Under the pieces are notes generated by a model. It did no database searches and had not been told where the DNA came from. It worked only from the letters and a program-made list of their open reading frames with translations. From positions 1-45,506 of the forward strand of contig CALVAW010000013.1 in NCBI GenBank assembly GCA_944325655.1: a DNA stretch of 45,506 nt, written 5' to 3'. Origin of the DNA: Candidatus Gastranaerophilales bacterium (GTDB taxonomy: Bacteria > Cyanobacteriota > Vampirovibrionia > Gastranaerophilales > Gastranaerophilaceae). This document shows positions 25,352 to 34,211 of the stretch, piece by piece. Within the stretch, counting starts at the first letter, position 1. Every line of letters starts with the position of its first letter. A program made the position numbers and the translations under genes.

Positions 25352-26422
25352 TTATTTAGAGGGGTTAACTTTTTTATATAAACCAAAAATGCTTGGCTTG
25401 TAGGAATTTAAATTTTTATTTGATTCTGTTAAAAGCAGTCTCAATTTTCGATTTTGCTCTTCCAGTTCTTTTGCTCTTTGAGTTAATTTTTTATTTTCTT
25501 CTTTAACATTTTCCAATTGTGTTGCGTTTTTTGCATCTGCTGAAAAGATAGCATTTACATGTTTTGCTATTTTTTTTGCCATGGTGCGCGCAATCATATT
25601 TAGGGTTCTTTCTGATATATCAAGTTTAAATTCATTGTTTTTCGGATTTAAATCAACATTTTTTTTCACCAGTTCGGATACAACGTACTGCCTGAATTTT
25701 TCTTGTGCTTCAAGAGATTCTGAAAGTAAACTTATATCGTCAAAATCATCGTTATCTCGTTCTTGAGTTTCCGGTTGTTGATTTTGATTGTTATCAGAAT
25801 TATTATATTCGATTAAATTGTCATTTTTAACTGCCTGCATGGCCCCTTCCAAAATTCCGGGTCTGCTATCCGGCAGAGGTTCTTCTTGAATTAACGGTAT
25901 ATCTGTTTTAGGAGCCTCAATTTGTTGAGGTTTGATTAAATCGGGATTGAATTGTTCATCTTTATTAATTTTTTCAATTATCGGGGTTCCGTCGGATAAT
26001 TTTATTTTGTTTAAGATGTTTAAAGTTGCATCATCATTGATTTCCAATTTTTCTTGCTTAATTGGTTGTATTTCTTCCTGCGAAATATTTTCTAATTTAT
26101 TTTTTTCAGTTTCTTCTGGTTGATTATTATTTTCAATTTCCTGGTTAGGATTTGTTTTTGTTTCATTTAAATTTTCATTTTTTATTTCTTCTTTTTGAGT
26201 ATTTTGTTTGTCTTCTTCAGAAGTATTTTTCAGACTAAAAAGGTTTTTAAGTACTAAATCCATAGCGCTTTTATCGTAAAATTCGCTTCCTTGTTCGTCT
26301 TCAAAAATTGCTTCAATTCTCCACTTTTCAAAAAAAGTATCTAAAGTATAGGTATCTATAAAATATCCTTTTGAAGCTAAACTCTGTAATATTTCATTTT
26401 TTGTATATACATTTGAAACCAT
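25352..26422 (-). CDS. Unknown protein with N-terminal DNA-binding-like region and coiled coil
   Basis: A 356-residue soluble protein I do not recognise. The first 65 residues (TKNEILQSLASKGYFIDTYT, then LDTFFEKWRIEAIFEDEQGS) look like a small winged-helix or MerR-like fold. The middle (about 70-225) is low complexity, rich in Gln, Asn, Glu and Lys, and likely disordered. The C-terminal part has a helical domain (SERTLNMIARTMAKKIAKHV) and a clear coiled coil (LENVKEENKKLTQRAKELEE). It sits 17 bases upstream of the protease gene, so the two may be co-transcribed. Such an architecture suits a structural or regulatory scaffold, but that is a guess. Confidence 0.7.
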   Translation of the reverse strand: MVSNVYTKNEILQSLASKGYFIDTYTLDTFFEKWRIEAIFEDEQGSEFYDKSAMDLVLKNLFSLKNTSEEDKQNTQKEEIKNENLNETKTNPNQEIENNNQPEETEKNKLENISQEEIQPIKQEKLEINDDATLNILNKIKLSDGTPIIEKINKDEQFNPDLIKPQQIEAPKTDIPLIQEEPLPDSRPGILEGAMQAVKNDNLIEYNNSDNNQNQQPETQERDNDDFDDISLLSESLEAQEKFRQYVVSELVKKNVDLNPKNNEFKLDISERTLNMIARTMAKKIAKHVNAIFSADAKNATQLENVKEENKKLTQRAKELEEQNRKLRLLLTESNKNLNSYKPSIFGLYKKVNPSK

Positions 26423-26485
26423 AATTCATCCTAAAATTATTATACGAAAAAGTATTATTATAGTCTAGCTAATTTAAAAAAAGAA

Positions 26486-26502
26486 GCCTCTTGATAAGAG
26501 GC
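26486..26502 (-). terminator. Intrinsic terminator after the AMIN gene
   Basis: Minus strand GCCTCTT-atc-AAGAGGC (arms 26496-26502 and 26486-26492), followed by a T-rich run. It separates the AMIN gene from the unknown gene starting at 26422. Confidence 0.8.
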
Positions 26503-26527
26503 ATTTATTGGTTGAGTATTATAAATT

Positions 26528-27685
26528 TTATTGTTTTATTTTAGACATTGAGTTTTTGAGCCCGGTTGCCAAATCTCTTCTTCCGGATTGTTCGTATATT
26601 TTTGTTACTGATTCAAGAAATTTTGTTGAGCCGGATTTGTCGATTGTTTTTTCACTATAGCTGACTTTATTATTTTTTCTTTGTATGTACGGACTTGAAA
26701 AATTAGTCTGCGTCGTTTTTCTGGGGCGAGGCGGAATTTGAAAATTGCCTTGAGGTATATTGCTTGTAAAATCTTTGTTAATTTTTATTACTTCTTGGTC
26801 TAAATAAGGATTTTGTGTGCTTTTTTGGTATTGATTGAGTGCAATGCCTTTTTTGATAGCGTCTATATTGACCGGTTTTAATTTTTCCATATTATTTTTG
26901 TATTTGTTTTCAAGGTAGTTTTGATATTTTTGGTGAGCTTTGCTTAGTTCATTTTGAGCATTTTTAAGCATTTCCATTCTGTTTGAAACACTTTTTAATT
27001 CTTTGTTATCAGAAAATTTTGAACCGTTCAATCCTATAAGAGGTTCTGTGTCTTGTGATATTTTTTTAGCTAAGTTTTTGATTATAATTGCTCCGATTGC
27101 AAATAGAGTTAAAAATATCATTATTATACCCATAGAGCCTTCTTTAAGATTTGAAAGCAGTTCAACGATTAAATGCGAAAAATTAAATGAATTATCGTTC
27201 CAATCTTGTATGTCTTCTTCGCTATCCAAATCATTTAGGTGGTTTGTCGGTTGGTATTCGCTTATGGGGCGATTGATTGTAATTTTCTTTGATGTTTCTT
27301 TTGATGTATCAAAAAGAGAATTTACAAAAATTAATTCTGTATTTCTTGCATTTTGACCTTTGACATAAATTCTGACTTTATTTCTGTCTAATTGCTTTAC
27401 AACGACATTGTCAATATTTGAAACATCGTCATATATCATTCCTAAATCTTTTGCAACGGTAGAATTTTTTAAATCAAAGTAGATATTGCCTTCTTCATCA
27501 ATATTGCTTTTATAATCAACTGCTTCGGTTGAATCTATATTTAATTCGTATGCGTTTGCTTTTTCTTTTGATTTTGAAATGACAACCGAAGAAATAATAT
27601 TTTCTTGTGCCAGAGCAGGTACTAATGATGTATAAAACAAAAATAATATTGCAAAAATAAATGTTTTAAATTTAAAGGAACTCAT
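26528..27685 (-). CDS. AMIN-domain membrane protein
   Basis: A 385-residue protein with a signal peptide (KFKTFIFAILFLFYTSLVPA, cleavage after ALA) and an N-terminal domain matching AMIN: NAYELNIDSTEAVDYKS, GNIYFDLKNS, then VRIYVKG. AMIN domains bind peptidoglycan or localise cell-wall enzymes and secretin complexes; they are notably common in cyanobacteria. A single transmembrane helix follows at about 187-206 (MGIIMIFLTLFAIGAIIIKN), then a long hydrophilic, Lys/Asn/Gln-rich cytoplasmic tail with a helical stretch. No amidase domain is present. GGAG about ten bases upstream supports ATG 27685 rather than 27706. It may link the wall to a cytoplasmic partner, possibly the pilus or division machinery. 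Confidence 0.75.
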   Translation of the reverse strand: MSSFKFKTFIFAILFLFYTSLVPALAQENIISSVVISKSKEKANAYELNIDSTEAVDYKSNIDEEGNIYFDLKNSTVAKDLGMIYDDVSNIDNVVVKQLDRNKVRIYVKGQNARNTELIFVNSLFDTSKETSKKITINRPISEYQPTNHLNDLDSEEDIQDWNDNSFNFSHLIVELLSNLKEGSMGIIMIFLTLFAIGAIIIKNLAKKISQDTEPLIGLNGSKFSDNKELKSVSNRMEMLKNAQNELSKAHQKYQNYLENKYKNNMEKLKPVNIDAIKKGIALNQYQKSTQNPYLDQEVIKINKDFTSNIPQGNFQIPPRPRKTTQTNFSSPYIQRKNNKVSYSEKTIDKSGSTKFLESVTKIYEQSGRRDLATGLKNSMSKIKQ

Positions 27686-27795
27686 TCCCGAATACTCTCC
27701 CATCAATCTGAATAAAAGTCTATATCAATAATGTATTTGTTTTATTCGGATAGGGCATTAATCCCAAGGTTGCTTTCGGGCAGTTTTATATTAAT

Positions 27796-28269
27796 CTAAA
27801 GATTGATTTTTTTTAGAACATTTACCATTTCAATTGCAGCTTTAGCACATTCGGAGCCTTTATTGCCGGCTTTTGAGCCTGCTCTTTCGATTGCTTGTTC
27901 AATCGTGTCTACCGTTAATACGCCAAATAATACAGGTATGCCTGAATTTAAAGATACAGAGGCTATGCCTTTTGAAAGTTCAGCACAAACATAGTCATAG
28001 TGGTCTGTTGAACCCTTTATGATTGCTCCTAATGCGCAAATTGCCGAGTATTTTTTTGTTTTTGCAGCGCAGGAAGCTGTTAAAGGAATTTCAAAAGCTC
28101 CAGGAGTCCAAATTACGTCTATATTTTCTTCTTTTACGTTTAATCTTTTAAAAGTATCTATTGCACCTTCTAAAAGTTTGCTTCCTATAAAATCATTAAA
28201 TCTTGAGATGACTATACAAAATTTATCATCATTTTCTGAATATAATTTTCCTTCAAATACATTTACCAT
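27796..28269 (-). CDS. ribH: 6,7-dimethyl-8-ribityllumazine synthase
   Basis: A 157-residue enzyme of the riboflavin pathway that condenses the ribityl-pyrimidine with dihydroxybutanone phosphate; it forms pentamers or icosahedral shells. Signatures: [41 protein letters not shown] (catalytic His at residue 90), and PVLFGVLT. Length is typical. The start has AAGGAG upstream of ATG 28269. No other rib gene is nearby and no FMN riboswitch is visible in the short gap before it, so it appears to be a stray member of the pathway in a mixed operon. Confidence 0.97.
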   Translation of the reverse strand: MVNVFEGKLYSENDDKFCIVISRFNDFIGSKLLEGAIDTFKRLNVKEENIDVIWTPGAFEIPLTASCAAKTKKYSAICALGAIIKGSTDHYDYVCAELSKGIASVSLNSGIPVLFGVLTVDTIEQAIERAGSKAGNKGSECAKAAIEMVNVLKKINL

Positions 28270-28309
28270 AATTTGTCTCCTTGTTTAAAGAATAACATAA
28301 AAGAAAAAA

Positions 28310-28756
28310 TTAATCTTCTTTTGTGTATGTCACGAATGATGGCGGTTTTATTACAGTTCTTGCGATAAGTTCACCTTTTTTATTGTATGTTGTTAAAATA
28401 ATCATGCTTAAATTATCATCATATTCAACGCTGTTACATCCTTTGCAATTTATTTCGAATGTGTATGCCGGCGCCTTTTTATTGTATGGGTTTACACTTG
28501 TTGAATTTAGCTCATCGGATATTTTTTGAGCAATTTCAGAGGATTTTGCCGTTTTATTTTTTGCAAATTCTTCAAGTGCTTTGGATGTAAAAATTGCATT
28601 ATCCGCTTTAATTTTTGCCGCTTTCATAACTTCTTGTTTATGTATAAAATTGGGAGAATAATATACTCCGATGGCTATAAATGCTAATATTACAGTTGTT
28701 ATTTCTATGGCGGTAATTTTTTTTATTTTGCAAAAATTAATTTTTCCTAACTTCAT
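28310..28756 (-). CDS. Pilin-like membrane-anchored protein
   Basis: A 148-residue protein with one N-terminal helix. The sequence KKITAIEITTVILAFIAIGV looks like a degenerate class III prepilin signal: a basic leader, a hydrophobic helix, and Glu18 at the +5 position if cleavage is after Lys13. The residue before cleavage is normally Gly or Ala, so processing is uncertain. The mature part is short, with one Cys pair (NCKGCNSV) and beta-like strands (MIILTTYNKKGELIARTVIK), in keeping with minor pseudopilins. It starts 3 bases after the NAGPA gene, so it shares its operon with lptG. It could also be a plain signal-anchor protein. Confidence 0.6.
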   Translation of the reverse strand: MKLGKINFCKIKKITAIEITTVILAFIAIGVYYSPNFIHKQEVMKAAKIKADNAIFTSKALEEFAKNKTAKSSEIAQKISDELNSTSVNPYNKKAPAYTFEINCKGCNSVEYDDNLSMIILTTYNKKGELIARTVIKPPSFVTYTKED

Positions 28757-28759
28757 TTT

Positions 28760-29572
28760 TTACCTCTCAATAATTAAAAATGATTTAACTTTTCTTTGAT
28801 ATTTTCCTATTGAACCGATAGATATATCTTTATAATTTATTGCCGTTGAAATACCTCCGTCGAGTGCCATTGCTTTTTTTATTTTAAGATTTTTTTCTAA
28901 ATATTTTTTCAGTTCTTTGGCATCAACTTTGCGGTCTTTTGTGAAAATTATTATGTAAAGATATTTGCCTTTCAGACCGATTGCTGTTCTTTCTCTTCTT
29001 TTTAAAATATCTGCACTTTGCGATTTTACCATATCATCTTCCAGCACAACAAACCCTTCATCGACTAAATCCATGGTAGGGTATAACATTGGTCCTGCTT
29101 GTAGAGAATGCTTGATTTTCCAACCTTTTTTAACAGGTGTATTGTGTCGAACTATATCAAATTTTAATTTATGTCTTTTATTTTCTAAAATTCTTAATTC
29201 GCTTCTGGATAATACTTTATCGAGTCGGTTTTCATTTTTTAGAGATTCAACAAGATCAGTATTAAGCTCTACATCTGATTCTAAAATGCCGTCTATTATT
29301 ATGTATGATACGCTTTTAGCATTTTTAACGTCATAAAATCCGCCGTTGACAACAAGATCAAAACAATTGTCTTCATATACTTTTTGCGGCGTCGTAAGCT
29401 TTTCGGTTATATATGGTTTAATTTTTTGTCCGTATTTTTTTGTATTTATTTTAAAGACCCAGATTCCGTTTTCATCATTTGTAACTTCGATTTTATCCGC
29501 TCCAAATGACGGTGCTATCGAGATAATGCTAAATATAATTATTAAAAATAGATTTAAAATTCTTTTTTTCAT
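28760..29572 (-). CDS. Phosphodiester glycosidase (NAGPA-like) family protein, exported
   Basis: A 270-residue protein with a signal peptide (ILNLFLIIIFSIISIAPSFG). The mature part fits the NAGPA domain, named from the human mannose-6-phosphate uncovering enzyme: FDLVVNGGFYD near residue 75, the ERTAIG segment, then MALDGGISTAI near the C-terminus. Bacterial members occur on exopolysaccharide and spore proteins and are thought to cleave phosphodiester-linked sugars at the cell surface. The start overlaps the lptG stop by 1 base, so expression is coupled to the LPS exporter; a role in envelope glycan trimming would fit, but is inferred from context. Confidence 0.85.
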   Translation of the reverse strand: MKKRILNLFLIIIFSIISIAPSFGADKIEVTNDENGIWVFKINTKKYGQKIKPYITEKLTTPQKVYEDNCFDLVVNGGFYDVKNAKSVSYIIIDGILESDVELNTDLVESLKNENRLDKVLSRSELRILENKRHKLKFDIVRHNTPVKKGWKIKHSLQAGPMLYPTMDLVDEGFVVLEDDMVKSQSADILKRRERTAIGLKGKYLYIIIFTKDRKVDAKELKKYLEKNLKIKKAMALDGGISTAINYKDISIGSIGKYQRKVKSFLIIER

Positions 29573-30699
29573 TACAAATCCTTTACTTTTTTAATAATAA
29601 AAATAGAAATTATAAATAATACAATAGGAAAGCCTGCTGCAACAAAAGACGGCAAGACGCCTTTTTGTGCTAATAAATCAAAGAACGGTAATGTTATGTA
29701 ATATCCAAAAATTATACCTACTGCAATAGTGAAACCTATAAGTCTTTGAGATCTCGGCGGAGCAAAACCCAACAAACAGCCTATTATTGCAAATAAAATA
29801 CAGGTTAGAGGGTGTAAATATCTTTGATAAAGTTTGGTTTTAAAATATCTGTATTCATCCGAAAAATTAGCTTTTTTAAGGAGTTTTGTATATTTTGAAA
29901 TTTGATGATTTGTAAATACTCTTTCTTTTCTTGTAGTATTTAACATTAAATCAAAAACTTCCTGTGCTTGATTTTTTTCTTGTAAAATTGGGTAAAAGTC
30001 TTTATGTATTATTTTTTTATAGATTCCGTTTTTGTCAATTTGATATATTAATACATCTTTAAGCATCCAGCAATTATCTTGTTTTTTTGCTATAGGTGCA
30101 AAAACAATGCTTTCAAACGTTGTGGCATCAGTATATTCCTCATGTGCAAAATTCATTACGGTTATATCAAAAATTGTTTCAGGATCAAAATTTGACACTA
30201 TTATATTTTGTTTTGGAGATTTGTCCTGATTTTCAACGATATATACAAAATGGCTTCCGCCTCCTCTTGATTCGCCCAGTTTTTGACTGGCAATGGGCAC
30301 AAGTTTATCATTTACCATGTAACAAAAAATTGATAAAATACATCCGAAATATATTACAGGAAGCATTATACGATTAAACGAGATGCCTATTCCTCTTAAA
30401 ATAGAAAGTTCCGAATTTTTTGACAGTCTGTCAAATGTGAAAATTGATCCCAATAAAATTCCTACCGGTATTGCTTTTGCAAGTACTTTTGGAATTTCCA
30501 GAATAAGTAATTTGACTGCCATTGTAAGACCGATATGTTCGTTTAACACCTTTTTAATTATTTTAAAAAGTGTTTCGGGAGCTATCCATACAATTATAAA
30601 AAGAATTAAGCAGACTAAAGTTGCTCCTATAACTTGGCTTAAAATAAATTTATCCAAAAGACTTAATTTAAAATTTTTAATTTTATTTATCAATTCCAT
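29572..30699 (-). CDS. lptG: LptF/LptG family LPS export permease
   Basis: A 375-residue YjgP/YjgQ family permease, the membrane part of the LptBFG ABC transporter that extracts LPS from the inner membrane. It has three N-terminal membrane helices (FILSQVIGATLVCLILFIIV; a PKVLAKAIPVGILLGSIFTF segment; IMLPVIYFGCILSIFC), a periplasmic beta-jellyroll domain, and three C-terminal helices (TCILFAIIGCLLGFAPPRSQ onward). The ATG at 30699 follows the lptB stop by four bases; an upstream in-frame start inside lptB is less likely. Only one of the two paralogous permeases is here; the other must lie elsewhere, or this one works as a homodimer. The F/G distinction is not certain. Confidence 0.88.
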   Translation of the reverse strand: MELINKIKNFKLSLLDKFILSQVIGATLVCLILFIIVWIAPETLFKIIKKVLNEHIGLTMAVKLLILEIPKVLAKAIPVGILLGSIFTFDRLSKNSELSILRGIGISFNRIMLPVIYFGCILSIFCYMVNDKLVPIASQKLGESRGGGSHFVYIVENQDKSPKQNIIVSNFDPETIFDITVMNFAHEEYTDATTFESIVFAPIAKKQDNCWMLKDVLIYQIDKNGIYKKIIHKDFYPILQEKNQAQEVFDLMLNTTRKERVFTNHQISKYTKLLKKANFSDEYRYFKTKLYQRYLHPLTCILFAIIGCLLGFAPPRSQRLIGFTIAVGIIFGYYITLPFFDLLAQKGVLPSFVAAGFPIVLFIISIFIIKKVKDL

Positions 30700-30703
30700 G
30701 GTT

Positions 30704-31444
30704 TTAGAGTACAAAATCTTTTCCCAAATAAAATTCTTTTGCAACAGGGTCAACGGCCACATCTTTTGATTTGCCTGAAATTTTTATTTTACCGTCAAAA
30801 ATAACATTGGCTCTATCCGTAATCGAAAGAGTCGCTTTTGGATTGTGGTCTGTTATTAAAATTCCTATATTTTTTTCTTTTGCAAGCTTGAAAATGTTTT
30901 CTTTAATTTCTCCTATTGCAATAGGGTCAATGCCCGTAAAAGGTTCATCGAGAAGTATAAAAGAAGGAGTAGCGGCAAGAGCTCTTGCAATTTCAACTCT
31001 TCTTCTTTCGCCCCCCGAAAGTGCAACGGAAGGGGCAGTTCTTAATTTTGCAACTCCAAATTCATTTAAAAGACTTTCTAAGAGTTCTTTTTTTTGTTCT
31101 TCATCAAGTTTATCATTCATTTCAAGAACTAATTTTAAATTGTCTTCAACGTTTAATTTTCTGAAAATTGAAGTTTCTTGCGGAAGGTAGCCTATTCCGA
31201 GTTTTGCTCTTTCATTCATTGGAAGGTGAGTGATTTCGGTTTTTATTTTATTATCGTCTTCTATAAAAACTTTGCCTTTGTTTGCCCTAACAAGTCCCAC
31301 AACCATATAAAAAGTTGTTGTTTTGCCTGCGCCGTTTGGTCCCAGTAATCCTACAACTTCGCCTTTATTAACATCAAAAGAGACATCGTTCACGACCGAT
31401 CTGTCCCCGTATATTTTAACCAGATTTTCTGCTATTATTCTCAT
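30704..31444 (-). CDS. lptB: LPS export ABC transporter ATP-binding protein
   Basis: A 246-residue ATPase powering LPS export. Walker A GPNGAGKTT is at residues 35-43, followed by a Q-loop (GYLPQETSIFRKL, characteristic of LptB), the signature LSGGERRRVEIARAL, Walker B ILLDEPFTGIDPI and an H-loop (ITDHNPKATL). All catalytic motifs are intact. It is followed after four bases by the permease. Presence of lptB and lptG shows that the cell makes an outer membrane with LPS. Confidence 0.95.
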   Translation of the reverse strand: MRIIAENLVKIYGDRSVVNDVSFDVNKGEVVGLLGPNGAGKTTTFYMVVGLVRANKGKVFIEDDNKIKTEITHLPMNERAKLGIGYLPQETSIFRKLNVEDNLKLVLEMNDKLDEEQKKELLESLLNEFGVAKLRTAPSVALSGGERRRVEIARALAATPSFILLDEPFTGIDPIAIGEIKENIFKLAKEKNIGILITDHNPKATLSITDRANVIFDGKIKISGKSKDVAVDPVAKEFYLGKDFVL

Positions 31445-31499
31445 AATTCTCTCTTTTGTCTTATTGGTAAATTATATTACAAAAGTTTATTAAATATAA

Positions 31500-32369
31500 T
31501 CATTTGTAGAGTTTTATTAAAAAATCAGAACCTTTTAAAATAAAGAATTCGGAATTGTTTTCTATGATTTCGTAATTTTTTCTTTTTTTAAATTCTTCTT
31601 TCAAGTCAAAAAATTCATATTTTTCAATTTTAAAATATCTTCTTAAAACTTTGACATAAGGAATTGCCCATGGATAGAGCGCTCTTAAATGTCTTTTTGT
31701 TTCTTCTTTTGTTTTGTTTAAATCAATTATAATTTCATTATCACTTAACTGCGGTTCATAGGTTGCGAATTTTTCATTTTGTTTTATGGGTTGGAGTTGT
31801 TTTTTATCGTATAAATCCAAAAATTCTTTTACCATAATTTTTGCAAGTTTAGTTGTTTTTTCTTTAAGACTTTCTCCTGTTTCATTTTTTTCAATGGTGA
31901 TAGCTTCTTGCATTAAGATATCACCTTTGTCAAAAAATTCATTCATATAATGAATTGTTAGCCCTGATACGTTTTGATTTAAATAAATTGACCAAAAATA
32001 TGGATTAGGACCCCTGTTTTTTGGCAGAAGGGCAGGATGAAAGTTCACGCAGGGTATGCTTTTTAAAATATTTGACTTAAATTTTTCCGCCCAGGAGCCT
32101 ACAATAATTAAATCAGGATTAAGTTTTTTTATTTCTTTTAAAAATTTTTCGCTATTTACGCTATCGGCTTTTATATCATATAATTTTTTTGACTTAATTA
32201 TGGTATAGTCAATTGAAGGATTAAAAATATCTTTTAAAAAAAGATGTATTTTTGAATATTTTATTTTGTCATTTCTTAAAACACCGACTATTTTGTGGTT
32301 TGAAGCTTCTATCCCTTCAATCAGAGAAAAAAGCATTTTTCCGTAACCTACTAAAATAACTTTTGCCAT
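31500..32369 (-). CDS. Formyltransferase-family protein (Fmt-like)
   Basis: A 289-residue protein of the 10-formyl-tetrahydrofolate-dependent transferase fold. The catalytic centre is intact: NFHPALLPKNRGPNPYFWSI (Asn-His pair) and GLTIHYMNEFFDKGDIL (the distant Asp). The C-terminal domain is small. Related enzymes formylate Met-tRNA (Fmt) or sugar amines such as dTDP-Qui3N and UDP-Ara4N. The N-terminus is not typical of Fmt and there is no def gene beside it, so a sugar N-formyltransferase acting in LPS or surface glycan synthesis is at least as likely, consistent with lptB downstream. I prefer ATG 32369 (MAKVILVGYG). Confidence 0.75.
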   Translation of the reverse strand: MAKVILVGYGKMLFSLIEGIEASNHKIVGVLRNDKIKYSKIHLFLKDIFNPSIDYTIIKSKKLYDIKADSVNSEKFLKEIKKLNPDLIIVGSWAEKFKSNILKSIPCVNFHPALLPKNRGPNPYFWSIYLNQNVSGLTIHYMNEFFDKGDILMQEAITIEKNETGESLKEKTTKLAKIMVKEFLDLYDKKQLQPIKQNEKFATYEPQLSDNEIIIDLNKTKEETKRHLRALYPWAIPYVKVLRRYFKIEKYEFFDLKEEFKKRKNYEIIENNSEFFILKGSDFLIKLYK

Positions 32370-32426
32370 AAGGGAATTATACATTAAAATTTTTAAAATA
32401 TAAATTGTTTGCAGTTTTATATTAAA

Positions 32427-32454
32427 AATTAAAGGGCGAAATCGCCCTTTAATT
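32427..32454 (-). terminator. Intrinsic terminator after nusA
   Basis: Perfect arms 32427-32439 (AATTAAAGGGCGA) and 32442-32454, followed on the minus strand by a T-rich run. The nusA stop overlaps its upstream arm. infB does not follow, unlike in many bacteria. Confidence 0.85.
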
Positions 32455-33697
32455 ATATTTCTTCAGTTTCTTCCTGAGGTTCCTCTTGAATTTGATCTTC
32501 TTCATCAATTGCGGTTTGATTTGTTTCTTCAAGAGCTTCCTGAGCTATTTCATCTATCGTTTCTTCTTCTTCAATATATTCTTCTGTATTTTCATTGTTA
32601 TCTTCATATTGAGTTTCGATAACCGCTCTGTTTTCTATTTCTCTTGCTTGTGATTCTGATTTAATATCAATTTTCCAACCTGTTAATCTGTGAGCAAGTC
32701 GAACATTTTGTCCTTCACGACCTATTGCAAGAGATAATTGATCATCCGGAACAATTACAAATGCTTCATGTCTTTCTTCGTCATCCGCTAATATGTCAAC
32801 GGATACAATTCTTGCCGGACTTAGAGCATTAACAATATATTCTACAGGGTCTTGAGAATATCTGACAATGTCAATTTTTTCGTTTTTGAGTTCGCCTACT
32901 ATGGTTTGAATTCTTGTTCCTCTTGGTCCTATGCAGGCGCCTACGGAATCAACTGAAGGATCATTTGACCATACTGCAAGTTTTGTTCTGAAACCTGCTT
33001 CTCTGGCAATTGATTTAATTTCAACAATTCCATCTTCAATTTCCGGTACTTCAAGTTCGAATAATTCTCTTACTATTTCTGCATGTGCTTGAGAAACAAT
33101 AACCTGAGGGAGTTTTGATGTTTCTTTTACATCTAAAACGAATACTCTTATACGATTTCCCGGTTTATAATATTCACCCGGTATTTGTTCTCTGCTCGGC
33201 ATGATTGCGTCTGTTTTTCCGATATTTACGATAACTGCCCTGTCTGTTCTTCTTTGAATAATGCCTGTTATTAGAGTGCCTTTTTTAGACATAAATTCAT
33301 CAAGCACCATTTTGCGTTCAGCTTCTCTGATTCTTTGGGTGATAACTTGTTTTGCGCTTTGAGCCGCAACTCTGCCAAAATTTTCGGGTGTAACTTCAAT
33401 TTTAACTTCGTCATCAATTTCGACATCTTCATCAATTTCTTTTGCGTCCTTTAGTGAAATTTGAGTATTTTCATCTTCAGGTTTTTCAACAACTGTTTTT
33501 GTTCTGAAAACACCTATTTCTCCGGTTTCTTCATCTAAAATTGCTTCAACGTTTGTTGCATCTTTATCTTTTATATGTTTTTTATATGCTGCAACAAGTG
33601 CATCACACAATGAATTAACAAGGATTTCTTTTGAAATTCCTTTTTCTCTTTCAAATTGTTCAGCTGCTTCAAACAGTGCAGTTCCGATTTTAATCAT
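32453..33697 (-). CDS. nusA: Transcription termination/antitermination factor NusA
   Basis: A 414-residue RNA polymerase-binding factor controlling pausing, termination and antitermination. The order is standard: NusA N-terminal domain, an S1 domain (GIIQRRTDRAVIVNIGKTDA), KH1 (VGACIGPRGTRIQTIVGEL) and KH2 (IGREGQNVRLAHRLTGWKID). An acidic Glu-rich tail of about 70 residues follows in place of the AR repeats of enterobacteria. ATG 33697 has GGAG eight bases upstream and overlaps the rimP stop by 8 bases; the longer in-frame start at 33727 is inside rimP. It is co-transcribed with rimP behind an attenuator-like leader. Confidence 0.97.
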   Translation of the reverse strand: MIKIGTALFEAAEQFEREKGISKEILVNSLCDALVAAYKKHIKDKDATNVEAILDEETGEIGVFRTKTVVEKPEDENTQISLKDAKEIDEDVEIDDEVKIEVTPENFGRVAAQSAKQVITQRIREAERKMVLDEFMSKKGTLITGIIQRRTDRAVIVNIGKTDAIMPSREQIPGEYYKPGNRIRVFVLDVKETSKLPQVIVSQAHAEIVRELFELEVPEIEDGIVEIKSIAREAGFRTKLAVWSNDPSVDSVGACIGPRGTRIQTIVGELKNEKIDIVRYSQDPVEYIVNALSPARIVSVDILADDEERHEAFVIVPDDQLSLAIGREGQNVRLAHRLTGWKIDIKSESQAREIENRAVIETQYEDNNENTEEYIEEEETIDEIAQEALEETNQTAIDEEDQIQEEPQEETEEI

Positions 33698-34202
33698 CGT
33701 TTTTCTCCTTATTTTTATTAATTTCAATCTTATCGTTCAATTTTGTCGAATGAATTTTTTCCATTGGGATTATTATTTCTTTGTTTTCAAAAATAACTTT
33801 TATACCAAAGCTTTTATTATAGTCAATAAGTTTTGCTTTAAGTGTCTTAAGAGTTGTTTCCGGAATTGAATTTTTTAGTTTTATAAGAACGTCATGATTT
33901 TTAAAAATTATATATTCTTTTTCGGATTTAAATTTTCTGTCTAATCCCGGAGATGATACTTCAAGAAAATATTTAAAAGGAATTAATTCATCCAGCATGT
34001 CTCCCAAGCTTCTTGATATGTTTTCGCAATCAAGATGTGAAACATTGTGATTATTTGAATAAATAAATATTCTTAAAAACCATTTATTATTTTCTTTTTC
34101 AAAAGATATTTCAATCGGAATTAAACCGTATCTCATGGCAGTATTTTCAATTACGGGTTCAATTGTTTCAATTAATTCTCTTTTGTTAAAATGTTCTTTC
34201 AT
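33690..34202 (-). CDS. rimP: Ribosome maturation factor RimP
   Basis: A 170-residue factor needed for 30S subunit maturation. The N-terminal domain has the conserved LRIFIYSNNHNVSHLDCENI segment and the signature LEVSSPGLDRKF; the C-terminal domain is SH3-like. The start ATG 34202 has AAGGATGAG just upstream. The rimP-nusA order is nearly universal in bacteria. The genes overlap by 8 bases. Confidence 0.95.
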   Translation of the reverse strand: MKEHFNKRELIETIEPVIENTAMRYGLIPIEISFEKENNKWFLRIFIYSNNHNVSHLDCENISRSLGDMLDELIPFKYFLEVSSPGLDRKFKSEKEYIIFKNHDVLIKLKNSIPETTLKTLKAKLIDYNKSFGIKVIFENKEIIIPMEKIHSTKLNDKIEINKNKEKNDD

Positions 34203-34211
34203 TTCTCATCC

